Positions 24,153 through 33,176 of a stretch of DNA of 37,061 nt are shown here, in pieces; within the stretch, counting starts at the first letter, position 1, and each line of letters opens with the position of its first letter. A model generated the notes under the pieces. It ran no database searches, was not told the DNA's origin, and saw only the letters and a program-made list of their open reading frames with translations. The stretch comes from a bacterium (lineage in GTDB: Bacteria > Moduliflexota > Moduliflexia > Moduliflexales > JAUQPW01), in the NCBI GenBank assembly GCA_030550175.1, contig JAUQPW010000053.1, positions 1 through 37,061 of the forward strand. Reading direction: 5' to 3'. A program made the translations under genes and the position numbers.

Positions 24153-25138
24153 GGGAAAGCGATAAAAGCCCTTTCCCATCCAGGTCCGCTCCCCCTTAAA
24201 AACCCAAACGGGAAGGCAAATTTCTAACCTTAGGAAAGACAAGTCTGGAGGAACCTGTAAATCTTCTCCCAGATAAAGTGACGGAAAATTTTACAGTTTG
24301 CTATTTTAAGCAATCTTCCCTTAACCGGTTATTTTCTCTAGATTTCAATCCCTATCCTCCCTTTATAAGGGGTAAATCCTGCCTCTTAAATGTCAAATTT
24401 TTTTACGATTTGGGTTATGGGAATCCTTCTTTGAAAAATCCTCCCTCTATCCGAAATCCCTTTGGTGAGGAGAAGGAAGATCTAAGATTTTTCCTATGGT
24501 ATAATGGTATAACTTTTGCGATTCTTGACAGGATAGGATAAGCGGACTAGTAGACTCAGTAACCGAAGAAGGGTATTTTGGATGTATCAGGTTGGTTCTT
24601 TGTCCAATAGCTTGAGTTGATTCAGGAGTTATCGTTTGCCGTTCAGGAGCGTGGGTATCTTGCCACTTCACCCCTTCGTTCCTTTTAATCTCCCATCGAC
24701 GGGGGGAATGGAAGCTTCAGGAAAGGGGAGAGGGTAGGACAGATACTTGTGCTTCAGCAAGGCATTACCCATTTAACCCCAGCGAGTTGTTCTGAGAATT
24801 CCAAATCGGTACTCCCACGGCAAGTAATTTTCAATTACCCTCCTTCAATCCTGAATAATTGGTTATTCTGAGAACCGCTTGGATGTAAGTGAAGGGGACG
24901 GAGTCTGAGCATAGATCATACCTTTTTAGATATCGCCTTTACGAGATTTTCTTCCGAACTCATACCGAAAAATCAAGAGTATTCCATGTATGGAATTTCG
25001 GCAGATCGGACGGCACAGCGTGCTAAAAACCTATCGTTGAAGAAAGCCCACAGAGGCTAAGGTAGGAGTATTATAGAAAATTGTTGGGTATACGTAATCA
25101 TAAAACGATTCCCACCCTGAATAGGGAGATAGATAGGG
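24153..25138. other. About 1 kb without a recognisable gene
   Basis: I see no convincing protein gene, tRNA or structured RNA here. Short frames at 24278-24541 (plus) and 24447-24671 (minus) have low-complexity or unrelated residues and no ribosome-binding site. CCTCCCTTTATAAGGGG near 24357 resembles a palindromic dispersed repeat. ATTCCATGTATGGAAT at 24981-24996 is a 7-2-7 dyad. TTCTGAGAA occurs twice (about 24800 and 24868). The stretch may be a decayed gene or a regulatory leader for the gene at 25139. Confidence 0.5.
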
Positions 25139-25840
25139 ATGTTGGAAGATTCTAGGCGGCTATCATATTGGAGACGACGGATTCGACGACACCTCATGCT
25201 GGCTCTGGCAAGTGGGATACTTATGTTATTAATTTTTCATACCTTACCGTCCACAAGAAATGTCGTCTTCCGGTTAAGTATGACCTCTGCCTATGCCGGA
25301 CTTACTTTCCTGGGTTTATCACTCACTATAGGACCATGGAATGTCTTGCAGGATCGTCCCAATCCCATAAGCACCGACTTACGGCGAGATGTTGGAATCT
25401 GGGCCGGGCTTCTGGGTCTAGTTCACATGATAGTGGGCTTACAGGTACATATGAGCGGGAAGTTTTGGCTCTATTTCCTCTACCCGCCTAATCAACCACA
25501 CCTTTTGCCTCTCCGTCACGATGCTTTCGGTTTCGCCAATTTTACGGGACTGATGGCGGCACTGATTCTTATACTGCTCTTAAGTCTGTCAAACGATTTT
25601 TCTCTCCGTGCACTGGGTGTGAAGCGCTGGAAGGCTCTCCAGCGTTGGAACTATGTGGGTTTTATATGTACGGTGCTGCATGGGATAGCGTATCAGTTCA
25701 TTGAGAAACGAAAACTTTTTTTCGTAGGACTGTTTGGAGGGATGGTGCTGATGGTAATTATCAGCCAACTCGCTGGTTTCCAAAAGATTCAAAGGCAGTC
25801 AGATCAAGGGAACAGGATAGGGAAAACTCTGGGTCGGTAA
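25139..25840 (+). CDS. Ferric-reductase-like transmembrane protein
   Basis: The 233-residue membrane protein has about six hydrophobic segments and the pattern of the ferric reductase-like transmembrane domain shared by FRE, NOX and MsrQ/YedZ: RRDVGIWAGLLGLVHMIVG with His96 and His104 and RWNYVGFICTVLHGIAY with His181. These histidines are expected to ligate heme. No FAD/NAD-binding domain is attached, so it is the membrane part only, as in MsrQ. No MsrP-like molybdoprotein gene is adjacent, so a role in methionine-sulfoxide repair is not supported here. AGGGAG lies upstream of the ATG. The methyltransferase gene starts 23 bases after its stop. Confidence 0.75.
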   Translation: MLEDSRRLSYWRRRIRRHLMLALASGILMLLIFHTLPSTRNVVFRLSMTSAYAGLTFLGLSLTIGPWNVLQDRPNPISTDLRRDVGIWAGLLGLVHMIVGLQVHMSGKFWLYFLYPPNQPHLLPLRHDAFGFANFTGLMAALILILLLSLSNDFSLRALGVKRWKALQRWNYVGFICTVLHGIAYQFIEKRKLFFVGLFGGMVLMVIISQLAGFQKIQRQSDQGNRIGKTLGR

Positions 25841-25863
25841 TAAATAAAAGATAAGGTTAGAGA

Positions 25864-26694
25864 ATGATCTCTGAAAACCCAAAAATAGGTTCCTATAAAT
25901 ATTACGAACGGCTTTATGAAGTGGAAGGAGAACACTGGTGGTTCAGAGGGATACGTACCATTACTACCGGGATTTTAGATGCCCGGTATCAGGGGGCGAA
26001 GAACCTGCATATCCTGGATGCGGGATGTGGGACAGGGGTTACACTCACGTGGTTGAAACGGTATAGTTTACCCAAACAGGTAGTAGGAATAGATCTTTCG
26101 TGGTACGCTTTGCAATTTTGTCAAAGACGGGGACATCCTCTTTTATGTCAATCCTCGGTTCTGGAGCTACCCTTTAAAAGTAATTTGTTTGATTTGATTG
26201 TCTGCAATGATGTCCTTCAGCACCTGCCAGGAAATGGTTCAGACAAAATAGCTTTGGGAGAGTTTTACAGAATCCTAAAGCCCGAGGGCTGCTTACTTGT
26301 ACGGACAAACTCGAGTCAAGGAATGGGTAGGGGAAAGTCTTTAGAAGAGGAAGATTATAGGATGTACCGTCTGGATGAATTATGCGATAAAGTTCGGCAG
26401 AAGGGCTTTCGTATTTTGAAGGCAACCTACGCCAATAGCTTGCTGTCAATTCTTCCCATGGTCAAGCGTTATTTAAGACAAAGAAAAAATCACCATCCCC
26501 ATCATCATAATCAGGGATTGGCTGTCAGGTTGCTTCCATCCTATCTGCGATGGCTGAATACCCTTCTGTATGGAGTGATGAAAGGTGAAGCCTGGTTCCT
26601 TTCTAAGCCTTCCAGGATATTACCCTTTGGTCACACCATTATTCTCTTGGTTCAAAAACCAGGGCTTGAGAATAGGGACCATTCCAAAATTTAA
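25864..26694 (+). CDS. Class I SAM-dependent methyltransferase
   Basis: The 276-residue protein has the SAM-binding motif I ILDAGCGTGVTLTW (50-63), the acidic post-I residue in VVGIDLS, and NDVLQHLPG with an LKPEGCLLVRT strand typical of Rossmann-fold methyltransferases. The YYERLYEVEGEHWWFRG start occurs in methyltransferases of polysaccharide loci. A His-rich HHPHHHN tract near 214-220 is notable. It probably methylates a sugar or lipid intermediate or a related small molecule. It begins the long co-directional glycan locus; the next gene starts 55 bases downstream after a weak CCTGT/ACAGG hairpin. Confidence 0.85.
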   Translation: MISENPKIGSYKYYERLYEVEGEHWWFRGIRTITTGILDARYQGAKNLHILDAGCGTGVTLTWLKRYSLPKQVVGIDLSWYALQFCQRRGHPLLCQSSVLELPFKSNLFDLIVCNDVLQHLPGNGSDKIALGEFYRILKPEGCLLVRTNSSQGMGRGKSLEEEDYRMYRLDELCDKVRQKGFRILKATYANSLLSILPMVKRYLRQRKNHHPHHHNQGLAVRLLPSYLRWLNTLLYGVMKGEAWFLSKPSRILPFGHTIILLVQKPGLENRDHSKI

Positions 26695-26749
26695 AAAGCC
26701 CCTGACCTGATTTTCAACCTGTTTATACAGGATTTTAGAGGGATAGCCT

Positions 26750-27868
26750 ATGCATCTGGGAGTTAATGCGATTCGCTTTACGAGGAAATTTACAGGGGTC
26801 GGGAGATATATGGAGTGTGTTCTCAAAGAATGGAGCCAGATGGACCTTCCGTTTGATAGAATCACACTCTTTACCCATACCCCCCTCCGGCAAGAAGTAC
26901 TTTCCTTTCCGTTAGAGAGATACGAGGTAAAAGTAATCGGTAAGAAACTTCCCGATCCTTTATGGGAATGGAGTTCCTTGCGTTCCCAGTCTAAAGATCT
27001 GGATGTGTTGTTTTGTCCGTCCTATACGATTCCAATAGGCTACACGGGAAAATGTCTGGTAACCAATCTGGGCCCGGCTGAAAATACCCCGGGAAGTTAC
27101 CACTGGTGGAGGTCCCAGGTGTATGAGATCTTATACCGATACAGCGCCCATAAGGCTGATAAAGTATGTGCCTGTTCCCATTCAGTAAAGAAACGCCTCA
27201 TTGAAGTTTACAAAATACCCCCCCAAAAAATTAAGGTAACCTACTTAGCGGCCAGTGAGGCATTTCGCCCTATTCACGATCGCGTAACTTTAGAGCAGAC
27301 CCGACGACAATATATCGGTGGAGATAACCCGATTATATTGTTTGTCGGTAAACTGGCCAAACGGCACTACATTCCTCATCTTTTAAAAGCCTTTGCCAGT
27401 GTGAAAAAAAGTAAAAACATTCCCCACAAATTAGTACTGGTCGGTCCGGATTATCTAAACTTAAACATACCTGCCCGTGCAAGTAAACTCGGAATAGAAG
27501 ATTCTGTGATTCATATTCCCTATGTATATCACAAGGATTTACCTCCGCTTTACAATATTGCAGAGTTTTTTGTTTATCCTTCTTCAGAAGCGGAAGGTTT
27601 TGGTATCCCTGTCATGGAGGCCATGGCGTGTGGAGTTCCCGTTATTACGGTCAACCAGGGTAGTTTACGTGAGTTTGCACCGGGAGCTGCCTTTTTAATA
27701 CCAGCCAGTGCGGTATCGGAGTTACAAAACGCTTTGGAAAAAATGATATTTGATGCGAACCTAAGAAAAGATCTAGCCGCTAAAGGACTTGAACGGGCAA
27801 AGACTATCACCTGGCGGATTACTGCAGAGAAAACTCTGGAGATTCTATGGGAACTGGCACAGGCTTAA
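26750..27868 (+). CDS. Glycosyltransferase family 4-like protein
   Basis: The 372-residue protein has the two Rossmann-like domains of GT-B enzymes. The N-terminal part starts GVNAIRFTRKFTGVGRYM; the C-terminal part contains ILFVGKLAKR, YHKDLPPLYNIAEFFVYPS, and the nucleotide-phosphate-binding EX7E motif AEGFGIPVMEAMACG (Glu282, Glu290). It should transfer a sugar from a nucleotide-sugar donor, with retention of configuration, to a lipid-linked or glycan acceptor at the inner face of the membrane. No membrane helix is evident. The donor and acceptor are unknown. A spacer of 79 bases leads to the radical-SAM gene. Confidence 0.9.
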   Translation: MHLGVNAIRFTRKFTGVGRYMECVLKEWSQMDLPFDRITLFTHTPLRQEVLSFPLERYEVKVIGKKLPDPLWEWSSLRSQSKDLDVLFCPSYTIPIGYTGKCLVTNLGPAENTPGSYHWWRSQVYEILYRYSAHKADKVCACSHSVKKRLIEVYKIPPQKIKVTYLAASEAFRPIHDRVTLEQTRRQYIGGDNPIILFVGKLAKRHYIPHLLKAFASVKKSKNIPHKLVLVGPDYLNLNIPARASKLGIEDSVIHIPYVYHKDLPPLYNIAEFFVYPSSEAEGFGIPVMEAMACGVPVITVNQGSLREFAPGAAFLIPASAVSELQNALEKMIFDANLRKDLAAKGLERAKTITWRITAEKTLEILWELAQA

Positions 27869-27947
27869 AAAACATGACAGCCTTGAGTTTATCTAGCCCA
27901 GAACAGACCAGGATGAGGGGGGTTAGAAACCACAGAGGTATAAAGTT

Positions 27948-29036
27948 ATGATGAGTTTACCGAAACGAATTGTAAGGCATATCAGGCTTTCACTTAGAAC
28001 CATAACTTCTCCAGAAGACAAAACCCCACCCTTTCTGATTTTATTTATTAACTCGACCTGTAATTTAACCTGTGAACATTGTTTTTATTGGCGAAGTTTG
28101 AATAAAGAGGATGATCTAACACGGGATGAAATAATTAATCTGGCAAAGGAGCTAGGGCCTCTAGAAAATTTAAATTTATCGGGTGGAGAGCCTTTTATCC
28201 GACAAGAACTGGGTGAGATCTGTAGGTTTTTTATCTTAAATAATAAGGTAAAGCAAATTTATATCCCAACCAGCGGTTATTTCACCAAAAAAACGGAGAA
28301 ACAGCTTAAAGAAATCTTGAAAGAACCTTCTCTTCGACTCATTGCCATAGAGTTATCCCTGGATGGCATGCCAGAATATCATAACAAATTTAGGGGTAAT
28401 AATAAATCGTTTGAGAATGCAATGGAAACTTATGATATGCTGGCAGAACTACAAAAAATAGACCCCAGAGTTCGTATCCACTCTGTTTCTACGGCTACAT
28501 CTGAAAATATCCATGAAATCATGAAATTGACCCATTACTTGTATGAGCGGTGTCCTGCCATGGATCATCATAATCTGGCAATTATTCGCGGAGACCAGAA
28601 GAACCCTTCTTTAAAAGGCCCTCAATTGGAAGCCTACAGAAATCTTTATCAGATGATAGCCCAGGTATGGAGAGAAAGGGAGAAAAAACGTTTTGGGGCG
28701 ATTGTAGAGCCCCTGCTCCAATGGGCAAAATACGAGACAATTCGGCAACAAACTCAGGTTGTACCCTGCATGGCGGGAAGATTAAGCGCGGTTGTGTATG
28801 CAAATGGAGATGTCAGCGTATGTGAAATTCATCCTCCCCTGGGCAATCTCAGAGAGAAAAGTTTTTTTGAAATATGGAATTCACCTGTCGCTCGTAGACT
28901 TCGAGAAGATATCCGGGCAAAGAAGTGCTACTGTACAACGGAAATGTTTCTCTGGCCCAGCATTGCCTTTCAACCCCTGCAACTGGTAAAAGCTTTCTAT
29001 GGTGCGCGGAGTTGGAGAAAACCTAGGCCGAGTTAA
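27948..29036 (+). CDS. Radical-SAM/SPASM enzyme of the glycan locus
   Basis: The 362-residue protein carries CNLTCEHC (Cys38, Cys42, Cys45), followed by NLSGGEPF at 76-83, and a C-terminal SPASM-like set (Cys274, Cys292, Cys327, Cys329) with NGDVSVCE and [13 protein letters not shown], expected to hold auxiliary Fe-S clusters. SPASM enzymes act in peptide maturation, in nucleoside and cofactor synthesis and on sugars. Its position between a GT4 and a methyltransferase suggests a glycan or glycolipid intermediate. AGAGG lies about ten bases upstream. A second ATG follows at 27951. No precursor peptide gene is visible nearby. Confidence 0.85.
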   Translation: MMSLPKRIVRHIRLSLRTITSPEDKTPPFLILFINSTCNLTCEHCFYWRSLNKEDDLTRDEIINLAKELGPLENLNLSGGEPFIRQELGEICRFFILNNKVKQIYIPTSGYFTKKTEKQLKEILKEPSLRLIAIELSLDGMPEYHNKFRGNNKSFENAMETYDMLAELQKIDPRVRIHSVSTATSENIHEIMKLTHYLYERCPAMDHHNLAIIRGDQKNPSLKGPQLEAYRNLYQMIAQVWREREKKRFGAIVEPLLQWAKYETIRQQTQVVPCMAGRLSAVVYANGDVSVCEIHPPLGNLREKSFFEIWNSPVARRLREDIRAKKCYCTTEMFLWPSIAFQPLQLVKAFYGARSWRKPRPS

Positions 29037-29065
29037 GGAATCGAACAGGAAAATTCACAAAAGAA

Positions 29066-30106
29066 ATGGTTACCATCTTTGCCGAAGAAAATTTGAAGTT
29101 ACTGGAGGGTTTACCTCTTTGCTGTCCCCAGTGTAAAGGGAGTATTTTACAAAAAAAGGAGAGATTCCTCTGTAACGTGTGTAAAAGGCAATTTCCTGTC
29201 ATTGCCGGTATTCCAGATTTCAGAATCTTTGGGGATCCTTATCTCAATTTCGAGGATGATTATAAAAGAGCCCAATTAATTGCAGAGAATGCCCCTAAAT
29301 TTAACTTCCAGGAATTACTTAAATTCTACTGGAGCCACAGCCCTGAAACCCCTCCGCCCTTACGCGAAAAATTTGTCCGAACCGCTCTATTGGCTGAAGC
29401 AAAAGCAGAAGGCATCTTAAAGGAGTTAGCTCTCTTTTCTGAGGATCTAATCAAAATCGATCAGAACGTACTGGAAATAGGATGCGGTACCGGAGGATTC
29501 TTAGTATCTGCCGTAAAAACCTATTCCCATGTAATAGGGATCGATATTGCACTTCGATGGCTTATAGTAGCCCGAAAGAGACTTGAAGAATCAGGTAAAA
29601 AGGTTCCCTTAATCTGTTGTTGTGCCGAATATCTCCCTTTCCCGGATGGATTTTTTAATTTGGTCGTTACCGCTGCAACCTTAGAACATACCCGTGATCA
29701 ATCCAGGGTAATATCGGAAAGCTATCGGGTCTTACAGGACAGGGGAATTCTTTTCCTGAGTACCCCCAACCGTTATAGTCTTACCGTAGAACCCCACGTG
29801 TACCTCTGGGGGGTGGGATTTCTTCCCAGATCCTGGATGCACAGGTATGTATACCTTTTAAAGGGCGTAAATTATAAGAATTACCGGCTACTTTCTTATT
29901 TTGAGCTTAAAAAATTGTTGAACCCTGTTTTTAGTAAGGTGAAATTCTCGTTACCCGATGTGGATAATACTATGCTGATTAATTTTAGCCGTTGGAAAAG
30001 ATTTCAGGTAAGTGTTTATCGAAAATTACGCAAAGTATCTCTATTTAGAGCTTTTTTCCTTTTATGTGGACCCATGTACCACATTATAGGTCAAAAAACT
30101 TCCTAA
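29066..30106 (+). CDS. Zinc-ribbon plus class I methyltransferase
   Basis: The 346-residue protein begins with a Trm112-like zinc ribbon: CPQC (20-23) and CNVC (36-39), then RQFPVIAGIPDF. A long helical linker (about 60-130) leads to the methyltransferase fold with motif I VLEIGCGTGGFL (135-146), VIGIDIA, and YRVLQDRGILFLSTPN. The zinc ribbon plus methyltransferase layout occurs in enzymes encoded next to polysaccharide genes. It probably methylates a glycan or lipid intermediate. A hydrophobic C-terminal stretch (LFRAFFLLCGPMYH) may touch the membrane. The next gene starts 30 bases downstream. Confidence 0.82.
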   Translation: MVTIFAEENLKLLEGLPLCCPQCKGSILQKKERFLCNVCKRQFPVIAGIPDFRIFGDPYLNFEDDYKRAQLIAENAPKFNFQELLKFYWSHSPETPPPLREKFVRTALLAEAKAEGILKELALFSEDLIKIDQNVLEIGCGTGGFLVSAVKTYSHVIGIDIALRWLIVARKRLEESGKKVPLICCCAEYLPFPDGFFNLVVTAATLEHTRDQSRVISESYRVLQDRGILFLSTPNRYSLTVEPHVYLWGVGFLPRSWMHRYVYLLKGVNYKNYRLLSYFELKKLLNPVFSKVKFSLPDVDNTMLINFSRWKRFQVSVYRKLRKVSLFRAFFLLCGPMYHIIGQKTS

Positions 30107-30136
30107 GCCTTCATAGTAATTTTTCCAGGAAAGATA

Positions 30137-31057
30137 ATGTTATCGGAGGAGAACCATAGTCTATCGGTCATCATAGCCAGTCATAACGGTTTAAAAGAAC
30201 TCTTACTTTGTCTATCGAGCCTCCAAAGCCAACAGATACCGGCCAATTCTTTCCAGAGTATTGAGATTATCGTGGTGGGAAATCTATCGGACAAGGAACT
30301 TATCCGACTCAAGGAACTTTATCCAACTGTTCGAGTGTTACCAGCGGACCCTCAGGCTTCCGTACCGCATCTCCGGTCACAGGGCATAAAAGAAGCCCAA
30401 GGAGATATCCTTGCTCTTTTAGAAGATCATTGTATACCTGCGTCAGATTGGTATCGTTCTATTTTTTCGGCCCATCGTTCAGGACATCTGGTTGTAGGAG
30501 GGACGGTGGAAAATGGAAGCCCAGAACGGATCGTGGACTGGGCTGTTTACCTGTTTGAGTACAGTGCCTACATGAATCCACTTCCCCAGGGAGAAGTTCA
30601 GCAATTACCTGGAAATAACATCAGTTACAATCGCCGGGTACTTCCTCTATTAAAAGACCCACTGGAAAAAGACTTATGGGAATCTTTCTGGCATAAGCGA
30701 CTCTTACAAGAAGGAATTGGTTTAATATCAAACCCTGATATGGTCGTCTATCACCATAAATCTTTTGGTATCCAGGAATTCTGGCATCTGGTGCGTTTAC
30801 ATGGTCACAACTATGCGGTTTCACGAACCTTTGACTCCTCACATAAAAAATGGCTTTGGATGGTAGGAGTCTTTTTTTTACCTTTTATTATGTGGTTTAG
30901 AATCGGTAAGCGCATTTTAAGTAAACGAAGGCATTTGAAAAAATTTATCCTCGCGTCTCCTTTTCTGCTTTGGTTTAATATAGGATGGACTTTAGGGGAG
31001 ATAACAGGAACCATTACAAAACGTCCGAAGCCGGAGACAGGATGGACAAAGCCGTAA
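30137..31057 (+). CDS. Family 2 glycosyltransferase with C-terminal membrane segments
   Basis: The 306-residue GT-A-type enzyme begins SVIIASHNGLKELLLCLSSL, has an acidic metal-binding position LLEDHCIPA (Glu96-Asp97), and ends with two hydrophobic segments (WMVGVFFLPFIMWF and KFILASPFLLWFNIGW) that could anchor it in the inner membrane. It probably transfers a sugar by inversion from a nucleotide-sugar donor. The DXD motif is replaced by EDH, which is common in GT2 enzymes. The context is the glycan locus; the downstream methyltransferase follows after 84 bases. Confidence 0.85.
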   Translation: MLSEENHSLSVIIASHNGLKELLLCLSSLQSQQIPANSFQSIEIIVVGNLSDKELIRLKELYPTVRVLPADPQASVPHLRSQGIKEAQGDILALLEDHCIPASDWYRSIFSAHRSGHLVVGGTVENGSPERIVDWAVYLFEYSAYMNPLPQGEVQQLPGNNISYNRRVLPLLKDPLEKDLWESFWHKRLLQEGIGLISNPDMVVYHHKSFGIQEFWHLVRLHGHNYAVSRTFDSSHKKWLWMVGVFFLPFIMWFRIGKRILSKRRHLKKFILASPFLLWFNIGWTLGEITGTITKRPKPETGWTKP

Positions 31058-31141
31058 TATTTTGCAGGATTTTAAAAGTAAGGGACGTTATTTGGGGAGT
31101 TACGTAATAATCCACACCGACGGGAGAAAAAAATATTTAAA

Positions 31142-31948
31142 ATGGGTACTATGAACAAAGAATCAATAGCCTATTTTGACCAGGTGGCTGCCGATTACTT
31201 TCAACGGTACTATGAAAATTCGCCCGGAGGTTATGCCCTGCGTGTGCGCCAGGAAAAAGTCTTAGAACTACTCGACAAACCGGCAGGTAGGTTATTGGAT
31301 GTAGGTTGTGGACCTGGAGTTATGGTTCCTAAGTTAATCAACTTAGGATTTGAATTCTGGGGTATCGATGCTTCTCCGAGGATGATAGAGCAGTGTCATA
31401 AGGCTTTTGGGAAGGTGAATTGTGCCCATTTTACCGTAGGTAATGCGACAGCCCTGGCCTTTGCTGATGAATTCTTTGACGTGATCATCTGTATGGGTGT
31501 GATAGATCGCATTAAAGATTATGAAACGGCGATCCAAGAAATGAGCAGGGTGTTAAAACCCGGTGGAACGCTCCTTATTACTTTTACTAATTTATTAAGT
31601 CCACATGCAGCCTGGCGGAATTTCGTCTTTTACCCGATGATGGCTTGTCTCAGACCTTTATATTATGGTCTCATCAGGCGACCGCAACCCCCTGCATTAG
31701 TCTCACTGGCCAGGCTCTATACCCAAAATGCCGCTACCCGTCTGGTAACAAAATACTGTGGTAGAGTAACAGACGTGGTCTATTTTTATATCAACTTATT
31801 TCTATCCCCCCTTGACGAACTTTTTCCCCAATGTGCTGTATGGACCGCTGAGCGATTAGAGCCGTTGTGCTCTGGTAAGCTAAAATGGTTAGGTGCGAGT
31901 TTTATAGTCAAGGCGAAGAAAGGATCTCATTTCAATGCAACGTCTTAA
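31142..31948 (+). CDS. Class I SAM-dependent methyltransferase
   Basis: The 268-residue protein has motif I LLDVGCGPGVMV (51-62), GIDASPRM, and MSRVLKPGGTLLITFTN, a standard Rossmann methyltransferase of the UbiE/COQ5-like group. Two hydrophobic stretches in the second half (VFYPMMACLRPLYYGLI and VVYFYINLFL) suggest a lipophilic substrate. The last 14 bases overlap the GT4 gene at 31935, so the two are translationally coupled. It is the third methyltransferase in the locus. ATG at 31151 is an alternative start. Confidence 0.85.
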   Translation: MGTMNKESIAYFDQVAADYFQRYYENSPGGYALRVRQEKVLELLDKPAGRLLDVGCGPGVMVPKLINLGFEFWGIDASPRMIEQCHKAFGKVNCAHFTVGNATALAFADEFFDVIICMGVIDRIKDYETAIQEMSRVLKPGGTLLITFTNLLSPHAAWRNFVFYPMMACLRPLYYGLIRRPQPPALVSLARLYTQNAATRLVTKYCGRVTDVVYFYINLFLSPLDELFPQCAVWTAERLEPLCSGKLKWLGASFIVKAKKGSHFNATS

Positions 31949-33176
31949 AGTTCTTATCCTTTCGCGAAACTACCCAAATAATGTAATGAAAACGTTGGGT
32001 CTTTGGGTTAAGAGACTTGTTTACCACATCGCCGAGATTTGCGAGCTCAGGGTCATTGCACCGGTTCCCTATTGTCCACCACTACCCGGATTTCCTGAAT
32101 ACACCAGGTTTCGACAGGTCGAATTGCAGCGTAAGGAAGATGGTATGGAGGTGTATCATCCCCGGTTCCTGGTGGGCCCAGGATATTCGCTATACAATTT
32201 TGAGGCCCTTACTTATTATCTCGGCGTCCGGAGGCTGGTTGATGAGATCCTACATGACTTCCCATTTGAAGTAATTCATGCACATTTCATCTATCCGGAT
32301 GGGGTTGTGGGAACCTGGTTAGGCCGACGGTATGGAGTCCCCGTGGTAGTTACAGAGCATGCACCCTGGCAGGGGTGGATGGACCGGTATTCCTTTATTC
32401 GTCGCCAGGCCGTATGGGCTGCCCGGAAGATTGCCCTCCATATCGCAGTAAGCAACTATGTTCGGACTACCATCGCCCATTTCACGGGGGAGCCGGAAAA
32501 GATTCACGTTATTCCCAACGGTGTAGAGGGTTCTGTTTTTACACCGCTTCAAAACGGCGCAAAACCCAGCCCAAACCAAATTCTTTATGTGGGGTTCATC
32601 AATTTTAATAAGGGGCTTGATATTCTTCTCCAGGCGATGCTCCAGGTGGTTCGACACAGACCTGAAGCGAAGCTTGTACTGGTAGGGGGGAGTATTTATC
32701 GAAATACCCAACTTCAAGAGCAGCGCCTTCGCCAGATGGTCCATGATCTCGGATTGGATAGTCGTGTTGAATTTACCGGCCCTAAATTGCCCACCGAAGT
32801 GAGTCAATATATGAGAGAGAGCGCTGTACTGGTGCTTCCAAGTCGTCTTGAAGCCTTCGGTTCGGTAATAGTGGAGGCGCTTGCCTGTGGTACCCCGGTA
32901 ATAGCAACAAGAAGCGGTGGGCCTGAAGATATCATCAATGAAAAAGTCGGTCTTTTGGTTCCTAAGGAAGATCCAGAGGCACTGGCGTCTGCAATTATAC
33001 AGGTATTAGAACGGCGAGATGAGTATGACGCCCAGGCACTTCGTGATTACACCCTTAAGAACTTTTCCTGGCAGGGTATAGCCCGCCAAACGGTCGATAT
33101 TTACAAAGAAGCAATGAATCGTTTTCAAGTAAGTTTAAAGAATACCCGTCACTTATCCAGGAGGTATTCGTCATGA
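31935..33176 (+). CDS. Glycosyltransferase family 4-like protein
   Basis: A 413-residue GT-B enzyme. The N-terminal domain begins KVLILSRNYPNN and has the IHAHFIYPDGVV segment; the C-terminal domain has ILYVGFINFNKGLDILL, VLVGG, and the EX7E motif EAFGSVIVEALACGTPV (Glu306, Glu314), followed by SGGPEDII. It resembles sugar transferases of exopolysaccharide loci such as GT4 enzymes of the WcaL/EpsD type. It overlaps the preceding methyltransferase by 14 bases and the following radical-SAM gene by ATGA at 33173-33176, so the three are one translational unit. Confidence 0.9.
   Translation: MQRLKVLILSRNYPNNVMKTLGLWVKRLVYHIAEICELRVIAPVPYCPPLPGFPEYTRFRQVELQRKEDGMEVYHPRFLVGPGYSLYNFEALTYYLGVRRLVDEILHDFPFEVIHAHFIYPDGVVGTWLGRRYGVPVVVTEHAPWQGWMDRYSFIRRQAVWAARKIALHIAVSNYVRTTIAHFTGEPEKIHVIPNGVEGSVFTPLQNGAKPSPNQILYVGFINFNKGLDILLQAMLQVVRHRPEAKLVLVGGSIYRNTQLQEQRLRQMVHDLGLDSRVEFTGPKLPTEVSQYMRESAVLVLPSRLEAFGSVIVEALACGTPVIATRSGGPEDIINEKVGLLVPKEDPEALASAIIQVLERRDEYDAQALRDYTLKNFSWQGIARQTVDIYKEAMNRFQVSLKNTRHLSRRYSS

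Noticed and set aside
24278..24541. 87-codon plus-strand ORF
   Set aside because: It has no ribosome-binding site or family resemblance, and part is a translated palindromic repeat (NPYPPFIRGK).
25139..25840. MsrQ (methionine-sulfoxide reductase heme subunit)
   Set aside because: The domain matches, but no MsrP gene is adjacent, so only the broader ferric-reductase-like name is used.
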